Program-made: the position numbers and the translations under genes
The notes under the pieces: generated by a model
Databases searched by the model: none
What the model saw: only the letters and a program-made list of their open reading frames with translations
Told to the model about the DNA's origin: nothing
Shown: in pieces, positions 27,896-39,300 of the stretch
Position numbering within the stretch: position 1 is the first letter of the stretch
Layout: every line of letters begins with the position of its first letter
NCBI GenBank assembly: GCA_020055645.1
Contig: CM034547.1
Location: 57,848,909-57,912,908, forward strand
Direction of reading: 5' to 3'
Length of the DNA: 64,000 nt
Source of the DNA: Tomocerus qinae
Taxonomy: Eukaryota; Arthropoda; Collembola; Entomobryomorpha; Tomoceridae

Positions 27896-30772
27896 ATGAG
27901 TGAAAAGTCTATTCCTCCGGATCGGAGAAGTGCCCGTGTCCAGGGTATTCCACCAGACATGATTGGTGATGATTTGAATTCTGCCCGCAGAAAGCGGAAG
28001 CCAGCAAATCCTGAACTGCTGGATAATGATGATAATGAAAGTATTGCTGGCAGTTGTGTGTCCAGTTCAAGTAAGTCCTCCAAAGCTAGTAGTGCTTCCC
28101 AAAGAAAGTTGGAAGCCAAATTAGAGGCAATGAGAAGAATTGAAGAGCTTGAGAATGCTCGTGATGAACGAAGAAAGTTGTATGCTCAGAAAGAGCTAGA
28201 ATTGAAACTAGCCATTATTGCGGAGGAGGAAAATGGTTCCGTGAACTCCGATGGTACTAATTACCAAAGTTTGATTGTTGATGATCTGAATGAGGATGAT
28301 GCTGGTGATGTCTTTCCACCCCCTCAAGATCCTATTGTGAAGAAACGCATGCAGACAGTAGCTTCTGTTAATGCAAATAAGAAAAATAATACTGACGGTT
28401 ATACTTCAGAAGAAAGAGCTGAAGGAAAGAACTTATTGAACACAGAAAGAAAAGTTCCTGTGCCGCCATCTGTGAATGCTCCGACAGATATGGAGAAGAT
28501 GGTACAAGCTATGACTAGCATGTTTCAAGCTAAGGAAAGTCGTATTTCTGATATGCCGAAAGAATCCCATAGCATGAACAAGTACTTGGCGCGGCAGACA
28601 GTCGCAAAGGAGTTGCCAGTTTTCTCAGGAGATCCTGTAGAATGGCCTAACTTCATAAGTCAGTACAAGGCTACGACTGAAGCTTGTGAATTCAGTGCAA
28701 TTGAAAATATTTCTCGCCTCCAGAAGTGCTTACGTGGAAAGGCAAAAGAAGCAGTACAATGTATGTTGGCTGTACCAGAAAAGCTGCCGGAAATATTGCT
28801 ATGTCTAGAAGAAAACTTCGGCAGACCTGAAGTCATTCTGCAGATGTTAACTGTAAGAGCAGAGAGAATGACAAGTGCTCATGATGAGAATCCTGAGGCC
28901 TTAATGGATTTGGCCAACGCTGTTAGGAATCTTGTTTCCACAGCTGAAATTTTGAATAGAAAGGATTATCTTGTCAATCCACATTTGGTGTATAAGTTGT
29001 ATGATAAACTCTCCCCAGGATTGAAACTAAATTGGGGATTGGAATTAGCAAAAACTGAAGATAGAGTAACCAAGCTTGATGAGTTCTCCACTTGGTTAAG
29101 CCACATAGCCCAAGCTGTTAGAAGGGTATCGCCTGTGGAAATCCCTTATGAAAGGAAAAAAGATAGCCATGTCAAATTTCATAATGAAAGACAAGAAGTC
29201 ATTGCAGCTACTGTAGAAGGAAAACAATGCTGTATATTCTGCAAAAAGTATGGACATTACTTTTATAAGTGCAGAGATTTGATAAAGAAGTGCCCTGAAG
29301 AAAGATGGGATTGGGCAACAAAAGAACGACTATGCTATCGTTGTTTAAAAGATGACCACATAGCAGCAGACTGTGATGACCAAACGAGTTGTGGTGTTAA
29401 TGATTGTGACCAATTACACCATCCATTCTTACACTTTTCGGTAAGAAAGTCTAGAGAAGAGTCTAAACGCCAGACTTGTGGCCATGCTTCCGGCTGTGCT
29501 GAAGTATCTTTGTGTGTGCTACCAGTAAGTATATCTGGTCCTAATGGAAATGTAAAGACTTATGCCATGTTGGATAGTGCCTCCACTGTGTCCCTAATAG
29601 ATGCTGATTTGGCTGCACAGATTGGAGTGTCTGGAAAAGAATTGCCACTACGGTTACAGTGGATTAATTCAAATGCGAGATCTGAGAATTCCATGAAAGT
29701 GACAATTGGAATTAAAGGACTAAAATGTGAAGAGTCCTATATTGTAGATAACTTCCAGACCACGACAAGCTTATCTTTGCCGAAAGTAAGCTTGAATGGC
29801 AAGAATTTGAAACGTAAGTGGAAACACTTAAGAACAATACCGCTGCCGAACTTGAGTAATGATCAGCCAAAGATTCTTATTGGACTGAACAATGCCCAGT
29901 TGATTGTCCCATTGCAAGTTGTAGAAGGTCCTGCAAATGCACCCATGGTAGTCAAGACAAGACTAGGGTGGACCCTTTATGGAACGTCAGGTGACCATCA
30001 AAATAGTAATGATGGATTCACAGGTCATGTGTACCAGAATCAAGATTATCGTATGATAAATGATCTATGTCATGTAGAATTTGTAGAGAAAGTTTCCGAC
30101 AGTAGCATAATGTCATGTGATGACAAGAAGAAATCTGTTATTGTTGATGTGAAATGTCCGTGTCCTATGAATAGTATAACGAATAAAATTCCAGTCTTTG
30201 CAGAACAGTATTGTACAAAGATTGATGAATGTGTGTCTAAATCAGTGAACGAGAAGAATTGTAATCTTCCGAATCTTGTGACTTTGAGTCCAAACGACAC
30301 TAAGAATGAACAGCTAGTGTCTACTGCAATGTCAGGGCAAGTTTATGTTGTAAATAAATTGCCAACAAATTTGAATTGTTTGAACTTGTTGCCAGTTGTA
30401 ATTGATAAGTCTGGTATTGGAAGAGCCATGTATAGAGTTCATGAAAATTTGTCACATCCTGTAATGATGTACTCTGAGAAACTGAGAATTCTTGAGAGTG
30501 ATGTGATGGACGCCATATTGTTTGGATCTGTGTTTGTTGTCTGGAACTCTATTTTGAATGAGCCGTTTCCGCCTAAAGCTCCTGATAAATTGTTGATGTC
30601 TATCAGTGAGTATCTGTTGAACCCGATGAACCAAGAATTCCGGGATGTTGGAATTAAGTCGTACGAGATCTGGAAGTTTGGATCATCCAGAGGAACGAGA
30701 TTTGTATCGTACGAGATTTGGAGATTGGATCAAACCAAGGACCATCTCAGCCAAATGTATCGACGTGAGTGA
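27896..30772 (+). CDS. BEL/Pao gag-protease polyprotein (958 aa), pol missing
   Basis: One uninterrupted frame. Residues about 1-125 are charged and coiled-coil-like. A DUF1759-type gag region starts near 239 (LPVFSGDPVEWPNF). Two zinc knuckles follow, C-x2-C-x4-H-x4-C near 444-460 and C-x2-C-x4-H-x4-C near 480-493, then a Cys/His-rich segment. A retropepsin-like aspartic protease has its active-site loop near 556-569, reading MLDSAST rather than the common DTG/DSG form, as in many BEL elements. The TRLGW..YG motif that usually precedes the reverse transcriptase is at about 688-697, but no polymerase motifs follow. The last ~250 residues are of unclear origin. A second frame at 30645-30830 (SEDGDVPKEHLPGE) looks like the normal end of pol, so a deletion seems to have joined gag-pro to the pol terminus out of frame. 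An open frame this long implies recent mobility in trans. Confidence 0.9.
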   Translation: MSEKSIPPDRRSARVQGIPPDMIGDDLNSARRKRKPANPELLDNDDNESIAGSCVSSSSKSSKASSASQRKLEAKLEAMRRIEELENARDERRKLYAQKELELKLAIIAEEENGSVNSDGTNYQSLIVDDLNEDDAGDVFPPPQDPIVKKRMQTVASVNANKKNNTDGYTSEERAEGKNLLNTERKVPVPPSVNAPTDMEKMVQAMTSMFQAKESRISDMPKESHSMNKYLARQTVAKELPVFSGDPVEWPNFISQYKATTEACEFSAIENISRLQKCLRGKAKEAVQCMLAVPEKLPEILLCLEENFGRPEVILQMLTVRAERMTSAHDENPEALMDLANAVRNLVSTAEILNRKDYLVNPHLVYKLYDKLSPGLKLNWGLELAKTEDRVTKLDEFSTWLSHIAQAVRRVSPVEIPYERKKDSHVKFHNERQEVIAATVEGKQCCIFCKKYGHYFYKCRDLIKKCPEERWDWATKERLCYRCLKDDHIAADCDDQTSCGVNDCDQLHHPFLHFSVRKSREESKRQTCGHASGCAEVSLCVLPVSISGPNGNVKTYAMLDSASTVSLIDADLAAQIGVSGKELPLRLQWINSNARSENSMKVTIGIKGLKCEESYIVDNFQTTTSLSLPKVSLNGKNLKRKWKHLRTIPLPNLSNDQPKILIGLNNAQLIVPLQVVEGPANAPMVVKTRLGWTLYGTSGDHQNSNDGFTGHVYQNQDYRMINDLCHVEFVEKVSDSSIMSCDDKKKSVIVDVKCPCPMNSITNKIPVFAEQYCTKIDECVSKSVNEKNCNLPNLVTLSPNDTKNEQLVSTAMSGQVYVVNKLPTNLNCLNLLPVVIDKSGIGRAMYRVHENLSHPVMMYSEKLRILESDVMDAILFGSVFVVWNSILNEPFPPKAPDKLLMSISEYLLNPMNQEFRDVGIKSYEIWKFGSSRGTRFVSYEIWRLDQTKDHLSQMYRRE

Positions 30773-30812
30773 AGATGGAGATGTCCCCAAGGAGCATCTA
30801 CCGGGGGAAGTA
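30645..30812 (+). pseudogene. Remnant of the pol C-terminus in another frame
   Basis: In the frame +1 to the gag-protease ORF, residues including LDHPEERDLYRTR and DVSEDGDVPKEHLPGE resemble the tail of BEL/Pao pol polyproteins just before the polypurine tract (GGGGGAAG at about 30803-30810). It marks the right edge of the internal deletion. Confidence 0.55.
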
Positions 30813-31739
30813 TGTTGTCGACACATTGAAAGATTCAGTGAAATGAAATATAAAATATTTATTTGTAATATTATGGTATCTATTTATTTATTTCTTAGCT
30901 TTAGGAAATTGTTTAAATTATGAATAATGTAAATTTAATATAATTGTGTTATTTTAATTGTTTTATGTATATGTAGAAAATGTTTGAATGCAAAAACAAA
31001 TACTACGAATCATTTGGATTCGAATGATGTATAATTTGTATATGTAAAGTTGTGTTTATGATCTGAAAATTACCGATGAAAGTGAAAGTCGTCGGTGAAA
31101 AATCGTGAATTTTGTATATGTAAAAATCGGTTTGTACCGATTAGGCCAGTGCAGTGTTCTGTCATGGAAACTGACCTCCTAAGGTGAATTGCCAGAAGGG
31201 ATTGCCCTGAGCTGCCTTAGCATTTGTTGATTTGTTGCAGCCCTGCCTGCCTTTGACGTACAAGCCGATTATCACTGTAATTGTGTATGGCTGTATGTGA
31301 TTGATTGATTTGAATTGTAAATAAAGATATTGTCTCAGTTCTGTAACTGTCTTGTGGTCTTGTGTACCTTCATTGTAGCGTAATTCTGATTTGAGAGAAT
31401 TGCTATAATTCGAGAAAGGGCTGACAGCTGATGTAACTTTATGTGAAAGGCTCCAGTCATTTTCCAGAGAATTATTAGTATATTCCTCAAGCAATCAGTA
31501 GCATTTGATTCATAATTGTATTGTCTGATCTCTGCATATAGTTTGTCTGTTAAGAATTCAATTAGCCCAGGTCCTCGGATCAAAGGTGAACGATTCTTAG
31601 AAACATTCATCTGTATAAAGTCAGAGTAAAATTGCCTTTAAGGCTGGTCCTTCGAGAAGTTGAAACGAAGCTCTATTTAGCAGACTTGAGTTTTGCGAGA
31701 TAGCGTTTTACGGCTAGAAAGAGACAGCTGGCCGTAACA
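30813..31739 (+). repeat. 3' LTR, 927 bp
   Basis: The same start, end and length as the 5' LTR. AATAAA lies at 31320-31325. It is followed directly by the right target duplication CCAAT (31740-31744). Confidence 0.96.
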
Positions 31740-31744
31740 CCAAT

Positions 31745-32140
31745 TGATTTTGGCTCAAATCGGTCCATAAGTTGCTGAGATACCGCGCGCTCACTTTGTG
31801 TTTATTTGATAGTCAAAGCAGAAAATGGGCCATAAAAGTTTCAATTGTGTTTCTTATAAATTGTTATAACACTTCAACCAAAGTTAAGATTATATAATAA
31901 AGTAAATAAAACCGGAAAATAACTATTATAGCACGGAAATAAATATATGTCGCATTTATATTCAAATTGGTAGCCGAATTTACATTTTCGGATTCCTTTT
32001 CATTTTGATAGTCAATATTAACTGGTTTTGAGTTTCTGTCTAGTTTGATAATCAATAATAATCTATTTTGATTTTCTGATGATTTTGATAGTCTATATTA
32101 ATCTTTTTTGGTTTCCTGTTGATTTTAATAGTTAATATAA
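31745..32140. repeat. Right part of the AGCTCGCCTGA-family copy split by the retrotransposon
   Basis: GATTTTGGCTCAAATCGGTC, then AAGTTGCTGAGATACCGCGC and later GAAAATGGGCCATAAA match 57227-57320 closely. The left part of the same copy is at about 26764-26905. The end carries three diverged 40 bp units (GATAGTCAATATTAACTGG type). Nothing else is recognised to 32450. Confidence 0.88.
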
Positions 32141-32459
32141 AACCACACTTTAAATTTCGGTTTATAATTTCAGTTAATTTCGCTGTACAATACAGATCAA
32201 ATTTGTAAACTTAAATGGAGATTGACCAATTTGATCTGTTTTTTTACAGCTCTATGGAAACAGCTTAGAGATCATATCCAAAAAGACTTTCGTACGGGAC
32301 AGTAGGGTGTGACATAGCTTTCACAGGTTTAAATCAATTTTAACACAGACTGACTTGGCGACAAATCTAACCCTATGGAAACTTTGTTAGTATTAGAAGG
32401 ATAGCAAGTATAAATCTCTTATCCTTTCTGTACGGACATGTTAGCGTAATGTAACAATA

Positions 32460-32580
32460 CGTACTACTCTCCTCGGGGGTGACACCGGGTGACCTCTCAT
32501 CTCCATTAGCAATAAAAATAACAGCTATAGCTAGTGTCCAAACCTTCCCATATCCTTGAAGGTATTGTGACTATTTTCAT
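32460..32580. repeat. Dispersed repeat shared with 16080-16200
   Basis: GGGGGTGACACCGGGTGACC, then ATCTCCATTAGC and AAAAATAACAGCTA. No coding sense. Confidence 0.65.
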
Positions 32581-32861
32581 GAAACCATGGAAATCCCATT
32601 CCTATCCACGCTTTGTGTTGTGATTCCGGAAAGCCAGAGGGGCCTATTACACTGTTATTTTGCACTTTGCGTTTTGCAGGAACTGGGCCCAATGGGATAT
32701 ATTCTGGAAGCGCTACTGGCCACGAAAATTTAATGTGAGTGAATACTAATTTTCACTTTGTATCGGTTTCGGTTTGCATTCGGTTCTCAACTGCAAAGCC
32801 TCAAGAGATTTTGCAGTTGAGTTATAGAAATTGCAAAGTGCGTAAAAAGTGCGTGTGTGCA

Positions 32862-32959
32862 AATTAATGTTTTCAATAATGTACCCCAACGCATACCTCC
32901 ATGTACTAAATTTAGCACATGAAGGTATGCGTTGGGGTGCATTATTGAAAACATTAATT
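32862..32959. repeat. Palindrome, ~45 bp arms
   Basis: AATTAATGTTTTCAATAATG and its complement close the ends, and ACCCCAACGCATACCT / AGGTATGCGTTGGGGT lie inside. A wider, weaker inverted pair (GGCCTATTACAC / GTGTAATAGGCC) surrounds it at about 32641 and 32978. Confidence 0.9.
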
Positions 32960-33366
32960 GCTAAGCGATGGTGTAAGGTGTAATAGGCCCCAGGCCTACT
33001 TCGCGCGGATTCTAACATTAATTAATTAATATAGGCCAGGGAGTGAAACGTGAAGTTTCATGTCGGGTGCCATGCAATTGAATGTCCGGTAGTTTTAGTA
33101 GACCAATTGAATCGCATTGCTCGAAAATTAAATTTAAATCTGGGTACTATTTTGCAGCTACGAACGAATACTATAGCTAATAGTAAACAAAAGCCAAAAC
33201 CTGTACTTGGGCTGTCTGTAACAATATTTTGTGTACCATACCTATACCAGTTAACTGACAACTGATGGCTGGGAAGTTAAGGTTATAATACACTTATAAT
33301 ATATATACTTTTAAAAAGGCATATTTTAACTTCAATCTTTGAATTGAATGTATTTTCTGTTTTAGA

Positions 33367-36300
33367 ATGCAGAAAAGAAACTACTTTGAAATTAATTCCA
33401 TCGTCAGTTTCAAAAACCCATTGGACCGTCTTCAAATATTCCGGATCATCGAAGCTGGCATAACATTTTTCTTATATCAGAGGGGGCAGATACCGTTGCC
33501 ATTTGAACGACTTCAAGTCTGTGATAACGTTCATAACAACTGTGTTACTGAAAATATTATGACAGAAACTGAAGAAGCACAGTGGAGTCAAATGACTGAA
33601 TTTTCTGAGCTTGTAAAAATGGGAAATGTACAAATAAATAACGAAATACCGGAAGACGTTCATAAACGAGAACGGTTAAAATTTATGGTGAGTGGTCCTA
33701 CGAATGGCTGTTAAACTAAAGTAATTTTTACATGTGACTTGGAACATGTGCTGTCTCTTCACCCTTGTCAGTTTTGACTTGGTGACATTTTGATAACTGA
33801 TAACGGTGATAATAATACTGATCCTGTCACTCCATGGGGACTATTTTCAAATCGAGGGGGACATGAAAATCGCTTCTCATTGGTGGATGAAATTTTTTAT
33901 TGACCAATCAGAACGCAGCATTTCATTTCAAAATTTTATATGATTTTCAAAAAGCATTCCCAGGGGAAATATTTATTGTAAAATTTATTGACTTCTGAGA
34001 TTTATCTTAATTACTTGCTGTAAGGAGTAACTGTTGACTCAACTATTATTACGTTGACACTCAAAATAGACAGTAGACACACTACATAGGGTTTAGGGTA
34101 GATTTTGTTACTATATAAATCATCAATACTGCAAGTCACTGCATAATGATTAGTCTCCCCAAGGAGCTTGGACGGTCAATAAGGAGAGCCAAGTAGAGAA
34201 TTGCCCGTAATGGATTTTGAAGATCTATAAGGTACATTTTATTCCTAATTCTGTGTGAATATCTGGTTGCTATGCTGTTGGAAACGTATTAAATTATTAG
34301 AGGATAGCAAGTGAGACATCAATGTTTATAGCAGCTTGATAAAGACAGGGGAAGGGGACGTTTTCCAAAAAACGTCCCTTATAAATCTTAAAATTCGCTT
34401 ATGGTAAAATTCCCTACTCGGCTCTCCTGATAAATGCCTACTATACTATATGGCAACGTCCATGCTCCTTGAGTCTCCCTAAAAATACTCTGGTATGTCT
34501 TCTAGCTTAGTCTACTAGTCTTGTTACATCCGTAGAGTTAAGTACGCAATGTGGTAAGTATATAGCTTAGGATGGTGATTATAAAATTACATGCTAAAGT
34601 GTATAATATCTCAGAAGTCAAGACAGCTTTACTTTAATACACATAACTTATTATGGTTACTAAGGTATTTATTCTATGAAAATATCTAACCCCCTTATTG
34701 TATTAAAGCTGTCAAATGTTGCAATAAATATTTCCCCTGGGAATGCTTTTTGAAAATCATATAAAATTTTGAAATGAAATGCTGCGTTCTGATTGGTCAA
34801 TAAAAAATTTCATCCACCAATGAGAAGCGATTTTCATGTCCCCCTCGATTTGAAAATAGTCCCCATGGAGTGACAGGATCAGTAATAACTGCATTTTTGA
34901 GGCTCAGTTTTTAGTTTAAGGAGTAAAGTCGTAATGTTGGCAGTAAAAGTAAAGTAAAGTAAAGTACAGCTTTATAGTCAATATGGGCCCATCAGACACC
35001 ACGGTACTGAATCGGTAACTCACTCGTAAGTTTCGCCACCGCTCTTCCTCCCATGACTCTAGTCCTTCTGCTAGGCAGATTAAGGAAAGGTGAATTTATA
35101 TCCAGTTTTAACAGGTTTATGGTGCCCCAGTTAGGGTGCCCACCCGCCTTCCCAAGGATGTATATACACTCGTGCCAGTAGAGTGTTGCGTGTTTTACTT
35201 TTTCGAGGCACTTTAGGGACGAGGCAGCTTTTTACGGCATTTAAGGAAATTAATCCACCCCTCCCACGGATGACATTCCCGTACTTACACCGAGCCGAAA
35301 TGTCACCCCACAAGCAATCCCTGTAAACAGCCTTGACAATGGCAGGGATCGAACCCGAGAGTCCGACAACAGTGGCCTAGAGCACCGAACGCTCTACTAG
35401 CCAAGCTGTTGTTGCAGTCTTTTTGCTGATCCGAAAAATGTTTTACTTTCGGATGTCAGAATTTAATTCTAAATTAAATTAATTGTAAAAAAATATCTCA
35501 CGATTTTCAAATCTACCGTATTAATCGATTTAGTTCCCCATATCGCAATAATTCCCCAGTTGGGGAACTAAATGAATAAATTTGGGGAAATATGGCTTTT
35601 CAAATCTTTAGTTCCCCATATCGTAATAGTTCCCCACCCTAAAATCCTAAATTAAAGGCATAAGAACCATATTATTATACAAATCAAATCTGTGAATCTG
35701 GACTTAACCAGTGCATCTGTACCCAGTCAGTGCATATGTGCCAACCAGTGTACAAAATACTATTTACCACTTATGATTAGTAAGTGTTTTTATGGTATTT
35801 AAAGTTATTACCACCACCTAAACATTGGTGGTAAATGATATAATTGGTAAGAAATGGTATAAAATACTAATACTACTACATAAAATACCGTTGCAGCTAA
35901 CGACTGTTGTCCTAAATTGACTGCCCAACTTAATGTGTGTTAACTAATCCAAGAAAGGGTCAACTAATTGGGACAAAATCATCCTTTCTAACTTATTGAA
36001 TAATTAATTTTAATTAAATGAGTACTTTTTCTAATTAAATGAAAGTTGGCTGTATACCAAGCGAATAATGTCGTTTAATTGTTTAAATGACTGTTTCACT
36101 ACTTCAGTGAACATTCAAATATTAAATCTTAATTAGAAATATCTTAGAGAAAATATAGCATGAAAACTATATGTCGCTTGTGTATCTCTGCTAAGTATTC
36201 ACCATAATTTACCATTTTTACCATTAAATGCGTTTTTACCACTGTGATGGTAAAAAAGGCTAAAAACTGCTAAAGTTTGTTAAGTAGAATGACGACGATG

Positions 36301-39300
36301 ACGAAGAAATAGATGTTGATCTAACCGACCCTTTGGACGTATCTCTATCCTCTGACGACGACGTTGAAATCTAAATTCCTACAATTTAATTTTGCTTTGA
36401 AATAATGCAATTTGACATTGAATATTGAAATTTCATAATTTGCCATTCGAAATATAGTTCCCCATATCATAATAATTCCCCATGTGGGGAACTATAAGAA
36501 TATTATTGACCCAAAAATGGTCTCCAAATGGGAGTTCCCCTGGGGAACTAAATCGATTAATACGGTATATCGAAATCGTAAATTTTAGTAAATTCTTGAA
36601 GTATTAATGCAGGCACAAATTAAAACAAAAGTTTTTGAAAATAAAAAAATGCAATTCTTTAAAATGTGGCGCTGTAAAATCTTTTTCTTTTATAGCCCAA
36701 AAAGGTTTTCGTGAAACTAAATAAATTATAAATTATATTATTATGTTATAAATTTATAAGAAAGACAAGAATGACCTACTGTCTGGATTTATAAAAATCC
36801 GAATGATGACCTTTAGTAACCCCATTGTTGACAAATATTTTTTGAGTACTATACTTCACACCAATTTACAGGAGCCATACAGTCTTTAATGTCACATTTG
36901 ACTGTAACCACAACAACATTATTTATTAAACCGAAATAAAATAGATATTGATGAAAAAATATTTGTTATAGGCGGGGCTAAATGGGGCTACTAGAGGTCA
37001 TCATTCGGATTTTTATAAAGCCAGACAGTATAGATCCAGGCGAATCTATATTTTTTCCTTCCACCCAGGCAGGTGGGCCTCCGGGGGCCTTTTTGGTGGA
37101 TCTTTATCAAAACACTTGTGAGCGCCTAAAAATGAACCCGAAATCCAAGAAAAAGGGAATTTTTTTCTCAAAATAGCAAAAAACTTCGCGCTCCACGGGA
37201 TTATTTGCCATTTTTGACTCATTTCCTTCAAAAAATGCCAAAAGTTTCTCGCTGCGTGCGAATATATATACTTAAAATATCTATTGGAAATCTAGCCCCC
37301 ACCGAAATTCAGTTCTGTATACGTGCTTGGCCCGAATATAATCCATGATTGTTTCTTAGCCTAGCTTAGCCCCAATACCCCAAGTACTATATCATAAAAG
37401 CAATAAACTTTTAACCAGTGTAATATTAACTGTGAACAAGTTATTACTTAACTCTTATTCTCAGTAGCATTTGTAATTGCATTTCAATTATTAATATTGT
37501 ATAACTTAAATGTAACTAAATGCTACTAATTTGGCTTTTAAATATCTGTTTTACTAAAATAATTTCACGTTATTTCCGTAGATTAAACAGAAGAAGTTAT
37601 TGCAGCAACAAAAGAGAGAAATTCACAGTAGAATGGAAATGCTTAAGAGGGAATCTTGTGCTAAAAGGACTATAGGAGTTGCGTTAGAGGTATAAAATAA
37701 TTTGAATTTGAACGGTCATTATGTAATTAGTCAGTTCAATAGTGAATTTTAATTTATCTCTTATTTTAGTTGCCTTGTTGTAATGATTATAAGGTAGAGA
37801 TAATAAATTATTCAAGTAGATTGAAAAATAAAGCAACAAAGCAAGTAATAAGCTAAATTTACATTAACAGATACTACAATCTGTTTTTGTCAACTGTGAA
37901 GAAGCGACAATTAACGATCTAGGAATTGAGGCTGTAATACTTATATTTGGACCTTCAGTAAACTCTCCAAAAGAAATTATACGTTTTGAAATAACTGAAA
38001 TTGTTGGAAAAAGTTCTCCCAACAATATGAAAATCCTTCCAAAAAGCTCTTTTGAAAATCGTGAACAACTGTCATCACTCATACGTAACTTTTACAAGTA
38101 AGTAAATTAAGACTACAAAAAAATCTTAATTTTAAAAGCTTAGTCTAGCAATTGAAGAAATTATTCACTTACACTTACACTCCAAGTTTTATACTAGCCA
38201 AAACGAATCCAATTTACTAATCAAAACTTTGAGGCGACGTGTTCTTCCTGGCAAATTCTTTATCAAATGTGCTTTCAATTTTAATATTACAGTCCGGGTG
38301 CATAGAAACGTAAATGATTTCTCGTCTATCATATTTCCCATTAAGGTTGCTCATCACGCCTGCATAGCAACCGCATGGGCCTATCTAAATGCGTGTTAAA
38401 AAATGCTTTACATCAAGCTTTATTCCTCCCGAAGGTTAATGCCGATTTTTATGGGACTTACATTTTTGGAATCCTGGACTATCGAGGAACACAGGAGGTC
38501 GGATTAATTTTTGATATTGTTGCTTTAAATGGTGCAAAAACATCAACATTGTATAAAAACTAAAGCTGATTCACTTTTTTTTAAATTTGATTTTTTAAAA
38601 CGCATTTAAAGCAACGGTATCAAAAATCCATCCGCCCTCCTGTGTTCCTCTATAGTCCAGGATTCCAAAAATGTAAGTCCCATAAAAATCGACCTTAATC
38701 CTTCGGGAAGAATAAAGCTTGATGTAAAACATCTTAACACGCATTTAGATAGGCCCATGCGGTTGCTATGCAGGCGTGGTGAGCGTCCTTAAGACTTTCC
38801 CAAAAAAATTACGAATTTTCTCGATTCCCATTTACCCTCTATGATAATTTTTGCTGGTTACCTAGCAGCATCCCATTTGTGACAAAAACAATCTGAGTCT
38901 TTTAAAACATGCACTATTCCCTTAAAAAAACTTTTAATGCTCACGTCTCCAACATCACGGGACATGACCTCGACTATCAAATTAGCCCTTAAGAGCCCAG
39001 TACCTTTAAATTTGGAAATCTCTGATGACTACCAAAATACATGTAAAAATTGTTTTACAACTCTTGGAATTCTGTCTAAAGTTCTTACCCGATTTTCTTG
39101 TGTGGCACATTTTTGGAATCCTGAATATATTGTCAACCACCCCATTGTACAAAATATACGATATGTTTACTCATTAATATATCTTATTGCGATTATAATT
39201 TTGTAAACGACAAAATCTGCTATAAAATTTAAATATCGTATATTTTGTACAATGGGGTGGTTGACAATATATTCAGGATTCCAAAAATGTGCCACACAAG

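Larger units (their letters stand above)
26906..31739 (+). mobile_element. BEL/Pao-type LTR retrotransposon, internally deleted
   Basis: The element is 4834 bp: LTR 26906-27832, internal region 27833-30812, LTR 30813-31739, flanked by CCAAT duplications. A primer-binding site (27834-27849) matches the 3' end of tRNA-Tyr. The internal region encodes a gag-protease frame but no reverse transcriptase, RNase H or integrase, so the copy is non-autonomous. It is inserted in a copy of the AGCTCGCCTGA family whose uninterrupted counterpart is at 57085-57500. Confidence 0.95.

Noticed and set aside
33050-33265. 71-codon plus frame just upstream of MAD2L1BP as its first exon
   Set aside because: It matches no part of p31comet and ends in a stop before the next exon; a 5' UTR role cannot be excluded.
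35341-35411. A tRNA gene
   Set aside because: A and B boxes are present but the acceptor stem and anticodon arm do not form; the downstream body and simple-repeat tail indicate a SINE.
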